NCBI RefSeq assembly: GCF_003429095.1
Contig: NZ_QVTE01000046.1
Location: forward strand, 1-64,000
Source of the DNA: Peribacillus saganii
GTDB lineage: Bacteria; Bacillota; Bacilli; Bacillales; DSM-1321
Reading direction: 5' to 3'
Length of the DNA stretch: 64,000 nucleotides
Positions 44,690 to 54,057 of the stretch are shown piece after piece. Within the stretch, counting starts at the first letter, position 1; every line of letters starts with the position of its first letter. Below the pieces are notes generated by a model. That model searched no databases, was not told the DNA's origin, and worked only from the letters and a program-made list of their open reading frames with translations. The position numbers were made by a program, and so were the translations under genes.

Positions 44690-44829
44690 ACGCTTATTAT
44701 AGTTCTTTCATTATGCCTGAAATCAGGTATCTTGATTTTTAGAAAGGTTGATTTACCAAGCCCTTCGGCCTTGAGAGAAACGGGAAATGATTAAATGGTA
44801 AAGCGGAACTGAGTATCGTAGTTAGATTG

Positions 44830-44870
44830 AACGCTAGAAACCTTGCGGGATAAGGGTTTGAAGCGTTTTT
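44830..44870 (+). terminator. Terminator before the aminotransferase operon
   Basis: AACGCTAGAAACC and GGGTTTGAAGCGTT form an imperfect 12-bp stem followed by TTTAG. The surrounding 44690-45105 also has a small CCTGA/TCAGG hairpin at 44714 and otherwise no gene. Confidence 0.65.
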
Positions 44871-45105
44871 AGTGAGATTTATAGATTGATTGAATGGTCT
44901 ATATAATAGGAAGAAACTCGGTTTAGAGTGGATAAACAGTAAATATCTATTTCGTATTTGTTTGGTAGATTGAATAGATATAACGAGGTGGCTATCAGTA
45001 GTAGATAACAATTTTAGTGGTTTAGTAGTTGGTTGGAAGGAAAATCTTCTAAATAAGTCCTAATCTACTAAAATATTAACTTAACTAGGGAAGGAAGTCT
45101 AGAAA

Positions 45106-46233
45106 ATGGAATCGACAAAAATGAAAGAAAGAATATTCCTCTCTTCACCACATATGAGTGATGAAGGTTATGAAATGCAATATGTTAAGGAAGCTTTTGA
45201 TACAAACTGGATCGCTCCCCTTGGTGAAAACGTAAACGGATTTGAAAGAGAGCTTGCTGAGAAGGTTGGTTCTAAAGCTGCAGCAGCATTGTCTTCAGGA
45301 ACAGCGGCTATTCATTTAGCTCTTAAAGCAGCAGGAGTCGGAGAAGGGGATATTGTATTTTGTCCAACACTTACTTTCTCTGCTACTGCAAATCCAATCA
45401 TCTATCAAAATGCAGTTCCTGTATTCATAGATAGTGATTATGAAACTTGGAATATGAGTCTGAAAGCATTGGAAGAAGCATTTGAAAAATATCCTGAAGT
45501 TAAGGCGGTCCTTGTTGTTCATTTATATGGCTTATCTGCGGATATGGATAGGATTATGGATATTTGTAAAAAACATAATGTTGCGGTTATAGAAGATGCT
45601 GCAGAGTCATTAGGTACTTACTATAAAGGTAAGCATACTGGGTCTTTTGGTGATTACGGCATCTTCTCTTTTAATGGAAATAAGATTATCACTACTTCTG
45701 GTGGTGGGATGCTTGTTTCTAATAATGAAGAGAGAATTGCTAAAGTAAGATTTTGGGCAACTCAATCAAGGGATCAAGCAAGACACTATCAACATAGCGA
45801 ATTGGGATTTAATTACCGAATGAGCAATGTTGTTGCAGGTATTGGAAGAGGCCAGCTTAAGGTGTTGGATCAGAGAGTTGAGAAGAAGAGTTATATTTTT
45901 GAGTTCTATAAAAGAGAGCTTGGTGGACTTGAAGGCATTGACTTCATGCCAAGTAATGAGTGGAATGAACCAAACTACTGGTTAAGTTCGATGATTTTGA
46001 CAGGCAAAGTAAGGCCAATCGACTTAATGGAGGCTCTTGAAAAAGAAAATATTGAATCAAGGCCTGTTTGGAAACCGATGCATTTGCAGCCGTTCTTTGA
46101 GAAGTATGATTTTGTTGGCGAAAGTGTATCGGAGAAGTTGTTTGAGAATGGGGTTTGTTTGCCGTCTGATACGAAGATGACGGATGAGGATTTGGAGAGA
46201 GTTTGTAGGATTATTAAGGGGTTGTGGAGTTAA
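45106..46233 (+). CDS. DegT/DnrJ/EryC1 family sugar aminotransferase (PglE/EpsN type)
   Basis: A PLP-dependent aminotransferase that converts a UDP-4-keto-6-deoxy sugar to the 4-amino sugar. The 375-residue protein starts IFLSSPHMSDEGYEMQYVKE, and has the family motifs NWIAPLGENVNGFE, SSGTAAIHLAL, the VIEDAAES (PLP-phosphate/Asp) block and the catalytic Lys in FSFNGNKIITTSGGG. Sequence wording is close to PglE/EpsN. It would act after the PglF-type dehydratase. A good ribosome site (AAGGAAG) precedes ATG. The initiating transferase gene starts three bases after its stop. Confidence 0.9.
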   Translation: MESTKMKERIFLSSPHMSDEGYEMQYVKEAFDTNWIAPLGENVNGFERELAEKVGSKAAAALSSGTAAIHLALKAAGVGEGDIVFCPTLTFSATANPIIYQNAVPVFIDSDYETWNMSLKALEEAFEKYPEVKAVLVVHLYGLSADMDRIMDICKKHNVAVIEDAAESLGTYYKGKHTGSFGDYGIFSFNGNKIITTSGGGMLVSNNEERIAKVRFWATQSRDQARHYQHSELGFNYRMSNVVAGIGRGQLKVLDQRVEKKSYIFEFYKRELGGLEGIDFMPSNEWNEPNYWLSSMILTGKVRPIDLMEALEKENIESRPVWKPMHLQPFFEKYDFVGESVSEKLFENGVCLPSDTKMTDEDLERVCRIIKGLWS

Positions 46234-46236
46234 GCA

Positions 46237-46890
46237 ATGAGAGTTTTAAACTTAACTATAAAGCGAATAATAGATTTATTAGGCAGTTTAATAGGAATGA
46301 TAATCATCTCTCCAATCCTTATTTTAATTGCGATCTCTATAAAATTAACGTCTAAAGGACCAGTATTTTTTAAGCAAGAGCGGCTTGGTGAAAACGGAAA
46401 AGTGTTTAAGATATTAAAGTATAGAACTATGGTGGTAAATGCAGAAAAGATAGGCGACGGACTGAAAGTTAAGAGTGATAATGATTCTCGTATTACAAAA
46501 GTTGGGAAATTCCTTCGTGCAACTAGCCTTGATGAACTACCACAACTTTGTAATGTTATAATTGGTCAGATGAGTTTGGTAGGGCCTAGGCCACCTGTAC
46601 CTTATCACCCCTATAAAGGGTTTCAAAATTATCCTGATTGGTCTAAAAAGAGATTTAATATGAAACCTGGGATTACAGGATTATCACAGGTTACAGTAAG
46701 GGCTTCTGTTAGTTGGGATGAAAGAATGGTCTATGATGTAAAGTATATTGATGATTTTAATATTTGGCTAGATATTAAGGTTTTGCTTAAGACTGTTTTG
46801 AAAGTATTTATGAGGGATAGTATATACCTTCAATCCCCTAATGAAACAGCCACTGCAAAACAGCAAGAGAACAATGAGGGGAAGAGATGA
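46237..46890 (+). CDS. Initiating phosphoglycosyltransferase (PglC/EpsL type)
   Basis: A monotopic membrane enzyme that transfers the first sugar-1-phosphate from UDP-sugar to undecaprenyl phosphate. The 217-residue protein has an N-terminal membrane helix (about residues 12-33), then GPVFFKQERLGENGKVFKI, KYRTM, the catalytic Asp-Glu in SLDELPQL and the LVGPRPPVP motif. The short form without the extra membrane domain is of the PglC/EpsL type, which prefers UDP-diNAc-bacillosamine or UDP-QuiNAc4NAc. Adjacent to the matching aminotransferase. Confidence 0.92.
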   Translation: MRVLNLTIKRIIDLLGSLIGMIIISPILILIAISIKLTSKGPVFFKQERLGENGKVFKILKYRTMVVNAEKIGDGLKVKSDNDSRITKVGKFLRATSLDELPQLCNVIIGQMSLVGPRPPVPYHPYKGFQNYPDWSKKRFNMKPGITGLSQVTVRASVSWDERMVYDVKYIDDFNIWLDIKVLLKTVLKVFMRDSIYLQSPNETATAKQQENNEGKR

Positions 46891-46894
46891 TAAA

Positions 46895-47911
46895 ATGAAG
46901 CGTATAAATGTTTTAGTGACTGCTGTTGGAGGACCGACAGCGTTAGGGATTTTAAAGTGCCTTCAGAATATAGACTATATTCGTTTGGTAGGGACAGATA
47001 GTCAACGTGATAATGCAGGTAATAAATTTTGTGATAAATTGTATTGTGTTCCCAGAATTACGAATGTTGAAGACTATAAGAAAGAAATCTCACAAATTGT
47101 AGAATCTGAGAAAATAGATGTCATTTTCCCTACTTTACAAGATGAAATTGTTATTTATCAAGAATTTAAAGAGCAAGTGCAAGCGGAAGTCGCCTTACCA
47201 AAAAGTGAGTATTTTGACATATTAGTTGATAAAGAGAAGTTATATATGTATTTAGAAAATACTAGTTTGAAGAAATTTATACCAGCATATCAGGTCTTTG
47301 AAAATAACCATGAACTCGAGGAGATTGTTAATAAACATTTTTCTAAAGATGAGTACGTTTGTGTCAAGGGGGTTCAAGGTCATGGTGGCCTAGGAGTTGC
47401 GATTTTAACTAACAGAGAGAATTATTTACAGGCAATGAAATCTGGTGAAAGTAAGATTTATAATATTACAGATTATTATGATCTAAATTCTAATGATAGA
47501 AGAATGGTAATGGAGTATCTGAATGGGCTTGAATACAGTGTAGATGTTTTATTACATCGTGGAGAAGTTTTAGTTGCGGTGCCCCGAAAGAGAAATCGAG
47601 TTTCTAATGGTGTAGTTATAGATGGAACTGTTGAATATAATCAAGAAATAATAGAAGCTGCAACCGCTGTTGCAAAAACTATTGCTAGTAATGGTTTTAT
47701 TAATTTACAGTTTATTGAATCCGAAAAAGGATATAAGTTGACTGATGTAAATGCAAGATTCTGTGGTAGTCAAGTTATGAGCTTTGGTGCAGGGGTAAAC
47801 TTTCCCCATTTATTTATACAATATAATATATTAAAGGAATATGTATCTGTTTCACCAAAGTGGAATACTAGAATGATAAGGTACTGGGAGAGTTGTTTTT
47901 TCAATGATTAA
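46895..47911 (+). CDS. ATP-grasp ligase, first copy
   Basis: A 338-residue ATP-grasp protein. It begins with the Rossmann-like VLVTAVGGPTALGILKCL (about residues 5-22), a pre-ATP-grasp fold like carbamoyl-phosphate synthetase large subunit. The binding core contains CVKGVQGHGGLGVAI (about 168-182) and, in the C-lobe, the metal site LTDVNARFCGSQ (about 296-307). ATP-grasp enzymes join a carboxylate to an amine through an acyl-phosphate. Its substrates are unknown; context suggests acylation of an amino sugar or building of an amino acid substituent. Start at 46895, four bases after the previous stop; its end overlaps the HAD gene by eight bases. Confidence 0.88.
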   Translation: MKRINVLVTAVGGPTALGILKCLQNIDYIRLVGTDSQRDNAGNKFCDKLYCVPRITNVEDYKKEISQIVESEKIDVIFPTLQDEIVIYQEFKEQVQAEVALPKSEYFDILVDKEKLYMYLENTSLKKFIPAYQVFENNHELEEIVNKHFSKDEYVCVKGVQGHGGLGVAILTNRENYLQAMKSGESKIYNITDYYDLNSNDRRMVMEYLNGLEYSVDVLLHRGEVLVAVPRKRNRVSNGVVIDGTVEYNQEIIEAATAVAKTIASNGFINLQFIESEKGYKLTDVNARFCGSQVMSFGAGVNFPHLFIQYNILKEYVSVSPKWNTRMIRYWESCFFND

Positions 47912-48611
47912 ATGTATCTGTTTCGACATGGATAATACTCTCTATGCAGAATCGTCTTATTATATGGCTTGTTATAAAGAGATTGCAAGGATGATCTCCC
48001 GGGATGAGGAAGAAACTGTATTTGAAAGTATGCTTAATATTCGACGGGAGGAAGGAGACAAAAAGGTATTTCAAAAGATAATTGAAATATACAATCTGGA
48101 TAAAGAGTACCTTAATAAATTTGTGAATATTTATAGGACGTATGATGCTAAGATTTTATTGTATCCTGATGTTGAGATATTTATAAAAAGTAAAAATCAT
48201 GATACGAAATATGGAATATTAACTAATGGTGGAGAGTTTACACAAAAAAACAAAATAAAGTGCTTAGGTATTGAAAAGGAATTTGATTTTATTTATATAA
48301 CAGGTGAATTCTTGGGCAGTAAAGAGTGGAAACCAAATAAGAGAGCATTTGAACTAATTAGGAATACTGGATTGAAATATAGCGAATGTATATATGTAGG
48401 CGATTCGTTTGAAAAGGACATTGTAGGCGCATTGAATGTTGGAATGAACGCTGTTTTGATAAATAGAGACGCAGTATATGAAAAGTGTAATTATAACAAC
48501 ACACCATACTGGATAATTAATTCTTTTGAGCAAATAAATAATGTTTTAAACGAGATAGAAGGTCTAACATATGAAAAAAAATTACGCTACACCTATTCAA
48601 AAGTTAAGTGA
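47904..48611 (+). CDS. HAD-superfamily hydrolase
   Basis: A 235-residue phosphatase-type protein. Motif I is CFDMDNTLY (Asp8 and Asp10, Asp nucleophile), motif II is LTNGG (about 109-113), and motif III-IV are KPNKRAFE (about 144) and YVGDSFEKDIVGA (about 164-176). The cap is small and helical. It probably dephosphorylates a small molecule, for example a phosphorylated intermediate of the nearby ligases. Its start overlaps the ATP-grasp gene and its end overlaps the next gene by 41 bases, so these three are translationally linked. Confidence 0.88.
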   Translation: MIKCICFDMDNTLYAESSYYMACYKEIARMISRDEEETVFESMLNIRREEGDKKVFQKIIEIYNLDKEYLNKFVNIYRTYDAKILLYPDVEIFIKSKNHDTKYGILTNGGEFTQKNKIKCLGIEKEFDFIYITGEFLGSKEWKPNKRAFELIRNTGLKYSECIYVGDSFEKDIVGALNVGMNAVLINRDAVYEKCNYNNTPYWIINSFEQINNVLNEIEGLTYEKKLRYTYSKVK

Positions 48612-49509
48612 AAACTTAAATAACAACACTTTTTTTATAAAACGTGACGATCTTCTTCCTATTTCATTTGGAGGAAACAAGGCAAGAAAAGCAGCTCTAT
48701 TCTTTGAAGATATTGAGAGAGTTTCTGCAGATTGCATAGTAACTTACGGTAGCAGCAGTTCCAATCATTGCCGAATTATAGCAAATATTGCAGCTGCTAA
48801 AGGTCTTCAATGTTATATTATCTCACCAACTGAATCTAGTCATCCCACCTCAAATAGTAAGATGGTCGATTTGTTTGGTGCAATAGTTGATTATTGCCCT
48901 GTTTCTGACGTAAGAACGACAATCGATCACAAGTTACGAGTATTAAAAGAACAAGGTTACAATCCGTATTTTATTCAAGGTGGAGGTCACGGTGATCTTG
49001 GAACGCAGGCGTATGTTAATGCCTATGAAGAAATATTGGATTATGAACGAACAACTGGAGTATTCTTTGATTACATTTTTCATACGAGCGGTACAGGTAC
49101 AACGCAAGCAGGACTTATATGTGGAAAACTATTAAATGGTGATGTGAGAGAGATTGTTGGAATCAGCAATGCAAGAAAGAACCCTTATGGAGGTCAAGTA
49201 GTTCTTGATAGTGCGAATAGTTATTTAAAGAGTCTAAATAGGGAACCAGTATCATTCGGTGCAATAACTTTTGTTGATGATTATATACTCGAGGGGTATG
49301 GTTCATGCAATAGCCCAATATTGATGACCATTAAAGATGTCTTAAAGTTCGAAGGCATTCCGTTGGACACGACATATACCGGTAAAGCTTACTGGGGAAT
49401 GAAAGAATTTATTAAAACAAATGGTATTACTGGTAAAAGGATATTGTTTATTCATACAGGTGGAACGCCACTTTTCTTTGATAAATTGGAGGAACTAGCG
49501 AATGAGTGA
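48571..49509 (+). CDS. PLP-dependent enzyme, D-cysteine desulfhydrase/ACC deaminase-like
   Basis: A 312-residue fold-type II PLP enzyme. The Schiff-base Lys is in FGGNKARK (Lys37). The YGSSSSNHCRIIAN block (about residues 70-83) binds the cofactor phosphate or carboxylate, TSGTGTTQAG (about 170-179) binds the cofactor phosphate, and the end has FIHTGGTPLFF. This is the D-cysteine desulfhydrase/ACC deaminase group, whose members act on D-Cys, D-Ser, ACC or related amino acids. In a polysaccharide locus it may make or racemise an amino acid for attachment. The 41-base overlap with the HAD gene is large. The next gene overlaps its end by eight bases. Confidence 0.85.
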   Translation: MKKNYATPIQKLSENLNNNTFFIKRDDLLPISFGGNKARKAALFFEDIERVSADCIVTYGSSSSNHCRIIANIAAAKGLQCYIISPTESSHPTSNSKMVDLFGAIVDYCPVSDVRTTIDHKLRVLKEQGYNPYFIQGGGHGDLGTQAYVNAYEEILDYERTTGVFFDYIFHTSGTGTTQAGLICGKLLNGDVREIVGISNARKNPYGGQVVLDSANSYLKSLNREPVSFGAITFVDDYILEGYGSCNSPILMTIKDVLKFEGIPLDTTYTGKAYWGMKEFIKTNGITGKRILFIHTGGTPLFFDKLEELANE

Positions 49510-50479
49510 GGGTTTGAACATACTGTTATTGAGCTGTGGAACAAGAAATAAAATCGTGCAGTACTTTAAAAAAGAATTGTCTGGAATAGGGCAGGTAATT
49601 GCAACAGATTGTAGTGAATTGGCACCAGCATTATATGAGGCCGATAATCATTTCATCGTTCCAAGGATGGATGAAGAAGGGTACTTAGATGTAATTCTTT
49701 CTATATGTAAAGAAAATAATGTTAAAGCAATCTTATCTTTAATAGATCCGGAACTTAGCTTTCTTGCAGAACATAAGCAATCTTTCTTGAATATTGGAAC
49801 TATACCAATTGTTTCTGACTATGATGTTGTTGAAATGTGTTTTGATAAATATAAGATGTACCAATTCTTAACTCGGAATGGATTTAAAACTGTAAAAAGT
49901 TATATAGATAAAGAACGTTTTTACAATGATATAGAAGTAGGTGTGATTAACTATCCTGTATTTGTAAAACCTGTTAAGGGCAGTGCAAGTATCAATATAA
50001 GCAAGGTTACATCAAAAGAAGAAATTGAACTTCTGTTTAGTAGGTTTGATAATCTAATGATTCAAGAGTTTATGGATGGAATTGAATATGGTGCTGATGT
50101 TTATATTGATTTGCTTTCTAATGAACCAGTTTCAATATTTATTAAGGAAAAAATTAAGATGAGAGCTGGTGAAACTGACAAGTCGGTATCGATTAAAGAT
50201 AAAGAACTTTTTGAATTAATTTACAACTTCGTAAAAAAGGCTAAATTTAAAGGTATTATTGATATTGATATTTTTAAGGTTGATGGAGGATATTACATTT
50301 CAGAGGTAAACCCTAGATTTGGTGGTGGGTATCCGCATGCGTTTGAAAGTGGTGTAAATGTACCAGAGATGATTATTAATAATATAACTAAGAATGTAAA
50401 TGAAGATATAATTGGCCGGTATGATGAGGGTGTTTATATGATGAAATATAATGAGTTAAAGATAACTAGAGGGTCCTGA
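49502..50479 (+). CDS. ATP-grasp ligase, second copy
   Basis: A 325-residue ATP-grasp protein, different from the one at 46895. The pre-domain begins ILLLSCGTRNKIVQYFKKEL (about residues 7-26). The ATP-binding loop region is VFVKPVKGSASINISKV (about 157-173), and the metal-ligand strand is YYISEVNPRFGGGYPHAFESG (in part: SEVNPRFGGGYP). It resembles carbamoyl-phosphate synthetase-like sugar-locus proteins. Together with the preceding three genes it forms a compact, overlapping cassette. The last codon is followed after about 30 bases by a transposase remnant, so the operon may have been longer. Confidence 0.88.
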   Translation: MSEGLNILLLSCGTRNKIVQYFKKELSGIGQVIATDCSELAPALYEADNHFIVPRMDEEGYLDVILSICKENNVKAILSLIDPELSFLAEHKQSFLNIGTIPIVSDYDVVEMCFDKYKMYQFLTRNGFKTVKSYIDKERFYNDIEVGVINYPVFVKPVKGSASINISKVTSKEEIELLFSRFDNLMIQEFMDGIEYGADVYIDLLSNEPVSIFIKEKIKMRAGETDKSVSIKDKELFELIYNFVKKAKFKGIIDIDIFKVDGGYYISEVNPRFGGGYPHAFESGVNVPEMIINNITKNVNEDIIGRYDEGVYMMKYNELKITRGS

Positions 50480-50511
50480 AGTAAAAATGACATATAGGTT
50501 AAATTATGAAG

Positions 50512-52003
50512 CTAGAATACTCGTTGCTGATTGTGCGTCAATGGTTTCACAAAATGTCGAGGGATTGTTCCGTCGGGCAGTTGGAAAACGACCACTTGTA
50601 AGTATTGGAACAGTTGGAAAATTACTTGTGCAGTAGGCTTTGTAAATTTACGTCCGCCAGCGCCTTTAATCGGTTTTTCTGCTGTGATAAATTGACGGAT
50701 CCGACGTTGAATCACACTATAAATGGCTAGGGATAACAGGAATAAATAGCTAATAACTGGGATACGCTCAGGATTTTTCAAGTAGATTTCATCCGTATAG
50801 AACGGGTCTTTTAAAAAGGTAAAGTACATTTCGACATGGATTTGTCCATTGTACATCGCTAACAACTTAAAACCATCCATCGTTTGTTCTTGCCATTCTA
50901 CTGGGAGCGTGGAAGCTAAAACAAAACGGGAGGCACGGCATTTTTCTTGTTTCACTACTTGCTCGTTCACTTCATAATCAGGTCGGAAGACATAATGGGT
51001 TTCCATTTCAACGACTGTTTCATTTTTGGGACGTCCCCGTCCCTTTTACAGTTGTTCGACTGGCGTCACTTCTACCTTGAGCGTATGAAAGGTCGGGTCA
51101 AGAGCTTTCATGTAGGCTTCCATCGCTTGCCTAGCATCTTCCTCACAGCGAAAAGGCAATTTCGTAAAGTGTTTCTGTTCTTGTTCGATGGCTGCACGTT
51201 CTCTTTCTACTCTTTTGGCGAATGTGTTTTCTTTTCGTTTGTCTAATGCACTCGATTCTACAACAATCAAACGAATGTCATGTCCATAATAGGTCGCGCT
51301 CATTTCAAAACAGCGATACGCAGCTCCTGTTTTTTCACCCGTTTGAAAGGGTTCTGTCCACAGGGTTTCAGGTGCTTTGGCTAAGGATAACGCTAACGCT
51401 CCTTTCACGATCGTGAGGTGATTCGGCGCATGTCAATAAATAGGCATTCGCGTGGGTCACCTGTTGGAGCGTTTTTTACGTCATGGCAGCGGAATCCCCT
51501 CTTCATTGCCAATGAGACCGAATTGAAATTGTTTCGCTCCTGCTCGATCTCGACTGTAACCTTATGTAATGTTCAAAGCATCCGTGGGGCGATCGTAAGT
51601 GCCATTCAGTGACATGCCCGATGTGTCACCATGAAATACACCTAACGAAATCTTTTCGTAGGTATGAAGTAAAAAGGTCGAGACGAGTTCATGTATACCT
51701 GCCTCATACAGTCGATCTAAATGGCGATCAATGGCATCATCACTGAGTTGTTTGGGGGATAAACCTTCCCGAATGACCTTTCCTAAATCGGTTTGGGCTG
51801 CCCATTATTCTAAGTGAATAAGAGCTTGGCGTCCGCTTGGATATCAAGCGGGATGAGTTGACCACAACGCTGGGACGTGTTTGACATTGGGCATTCGTTG
51901 ACACAAACCGGTGGACGAACCCATGAAGATTGAGTTCTTTCATAATTTTGCTTAGCAAATTTAAATATGTAGCCGGATAGATTGCTTGGATGTTTATTTG
52001 CAT
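50512..52003 (-). pseudogene. Decayed IS1634-like transposase
   Basis: A transposase broken by stops and frameshifts. Reading the minus strand from high to low coordinates gives: a DUF4277-like N-terminal piece (51740-52003, with LNLHGFVHRFVS), the frame LSDDAIDRHLDRLYEAG with HGDTSGMSLNG (about 51600-51760), then a piece from 51408 to 51046 and a C-terminal piece from 51006 to 50512. The last contains IHVEMYFTFLKDPFYTDEIY, LKNPERIPVISYLF and IQRRIR, the wording of IS1634-family proteins. I found no clear terminal inverted repeats. It lies between the ATP-grasp cassette and the next glycosyltransferase. Confidence 0.75.
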
Positions 52004-52399
52004 AAAAGTAGACTTCTCTATGCTACGGAAAACAATTCGAGAAGGAGCCTAAATTATCCTTTCATTTTTTATTCAAAGGGTGTGGAATGTAAGTTATAAA
52101 CTTAATTATGAAAAACTTTACTCATTTCTAGGGCTTAATAAAATTAATGTATATAAGAAAATAGAACTCAACACAAAGTCAAAGTAAATGTAAAAAATTT
52201 ATTTTAAAGAGGGCAGGACTCAGGACTTTGCTATTAAAGCTTCTTTGCTCGGAAGCATATATAAAAACATAAATAGTCGATGAAATTCGCATGATTATTT
52301 CTGAAAAAAGGGATAGCGTTATATAAATAGAACAAATTAAATTTTATAACTTGCATTGTTTAGTTGAACTGTACTTGCAAGTTAAAATGAGGTATTTTG

Positions 52400-53563
52400 A
52401 TGAAGATTTTATACGTAACAACTATATCGGGGACTATTAATGCATTCTTAGTTCCTCATATTAAAATGTTGTTAAAACAAGGTCACAGTGTCGATATAGC
52501 TTGTAATATTATTAGTCCAATAAAAGAACAATTATTGGAGCCGGGGTGTAGAATATTTAATATTGAATTTCAGAGATCTCCTCTATCAAAGAAAAATTAT
52601 CTAGCTTATAAAAGTATAAAAAAGCTAATACAAGAGGAGAAATATGATTTAATCCATACACATACTCCGGTAGCATCCTTTTTAACTAGACTATCTTGTA
52701 GAAATATGTCCAATATAAAAGTGTTATATACTGCTCATGGATTTCACTTTTATAAAGGTGCTCCGTTAAAGAATTTGTTAATTTACTATAATATTGAGAA
52801 AAATCTTGCGAAACATACAGATGCAATAATTACAATAAACCAAGAAGATTATATTTCAGCTAAAAAGTTCAAATTAAAAAAAGTAAATTCTGTTTATAAA
52901 TCTCATGGTATTGGGATTGATTTGAATAAATTTTCACCAAGTAATATTAATGAAAAACTAAATTTACGAAAAGAGTATGGGTATAAAAGTGATGATTTTA
53001 TACTATTTTTTGCTGCTGAATTAAATCATAATAAACACCAAGATTTACTTATAAATGCAGTTAGTATTCTTAAAGATAAAATACCTAATATTAATCTATT
53101 GCTTGCTGGAGAAGGTCCCCTTATGAACCAGTACGAAGAACTGGTTGAAATGTTGGAACTAAAGAATAATATTAGTTTTTTAGGTCGTAGAAACGATGTG
53201 CATAATCTTTTAAAGCTCTCAGATATAGGTGTTGCTTCATCGAGAAGAGAAGGTTTACCTGTCAATGTTATGGAGGCAATGGCAACTGGGTTACCTCTAG
53301 TGGTTACGGATTGTAGAGGTAATAGGGATTTAGTACGTGATGGAGAGAATGGTTATGTTGTTGAGATTGAAGATGAAGAGGGTTTTGCTAGGGCAGTAAA
53401 AAGCCTTTATGATTCATGGAATTTAAGGGAAGATTTTAGTAAAAGGAGTTTAGAATTTATTAAACAATTTGCACTTGAGAATGTTTTAGAGGAAATTAAA
53501 AGTATCTATACCTTAACTTGTCCTAACTTTTGCAAAGTAGAGAGTGAAAATGACAATAAGTAA
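52400..53563 (+). CDS. Glycosyltransferase family 4 (GT-B)
   Basis: A 387-residue retaining glycosyltransferase. The N-terminal GT-B domain starts MKILYVTTISGTINAFLVPH and has IHTHTPVASFLTRL and YTAHGFHFYKGAP, wording found in EpsD-type enzymes. The C-terminal nucleotide-binding domain has the E-x7-E region SSRREGLPVNVMEAMATGLP (about 285-304). It would add a sugar to the lipid-linked repeat unit at the membrane face. The ATG at 52400 follows GAGGTATTTTG. It is isolated between two dead transposases, so it could have arrived with them. The 384-base DNA before it, apart from the IS end, shows nothing recognisable. Confidence 0.9.
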   Translation: MKILYVTTISGTINAFLVPHIKMLLKQGHSVDIACNIISPIKEQLLEPGCRIFNIEFQRSPLSKKNYLAYKSIKKLIQEEKYDLIHTHTPVASFLTRLSCRNMSNIKVLYTAHGFHFYKGAPLKNLLIYYNIEKNLAKHTDAIITINQEDYISAKKFKLKKVNSVYKSHGIGIDLNKFSPSNINEKLNLRKEYGYKSDDFILFFAAELNHNKHQDLLINAVSILKDKIPNINLLLAGEGPLMNQYEELVEMLELKNNISFLGRRNDVHNLLKLSDIGVASSRREGLPVNVMEAMATGLPLVVTDCRGNRDLVRDGENGYVVEIEDEEGFARAVKSLYDSWNLREDFSKRSLEFIKQFALENVLEEIKSIYTLTCPNFCKVESENDNK

Positions 53564-53624
53564 TTACTCAACTTTCGCAGAGTGAAATTGGCAAATAAGC
53601 AAGCCTTGATATTGCTAGGAAGGC

Positions 53625-53960
53625 CAGAGGTCCACTCTTTTTGAAGCTTTAAAAGAGATTTGGTCGTCTTTAAAGAACACCTCAATATCCCAACCCATCC
53701 CATAGATACGAACAATTTCTTGTTCTGAAAGGGTGCAATCGGTACTGAGGATTGCAAGCCATCCGCTTTTCTTGTTTCTATTTTGAACGAAGACAACTTT
53801 AATAGGTGTCCCATTAGCTATTACGGTATGAATGGAACGAAGAATTCCTTTCTTCGATTGTACAGGTTGTGCTAGACGATAAAGCTGTTATAAGGATAAC
53901 TTTTGATCTTTCAATAGATAACGTTGTTTCGTTTCTTTAACCATGCAGATTACGTCTACT
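53625..53960 (-). pseudogene. Decayed IS4-family transposase fragment
   Basis: On the minus strand the translation reads DVICMVKETKQRYLLKDQ, a stop, QLYRLAQPVQSKKGILRS, then PIKVVFVQNRNKKSGWLAIL, STDCTLSEQEIVRIYGMGWD, IEVFF, a frameshift and KTTKSLLKLQKE. This is the catalytic end of an IS4-family DDE transposase (DIEVFFK holds the final Glu). Both ends of the gene are missing. It lies between two glycosyltransferase genes. Confidence 0.75.
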
Positions 53961-54057
53961 CTAATTCTTGAGGTATTGAGAAGTGACAATAAATTGGACT
54001 GACTCTTTAATAATTATAAAAAACTAAAGAGAAACTCTATAAAAAAGAGGAGAATAG

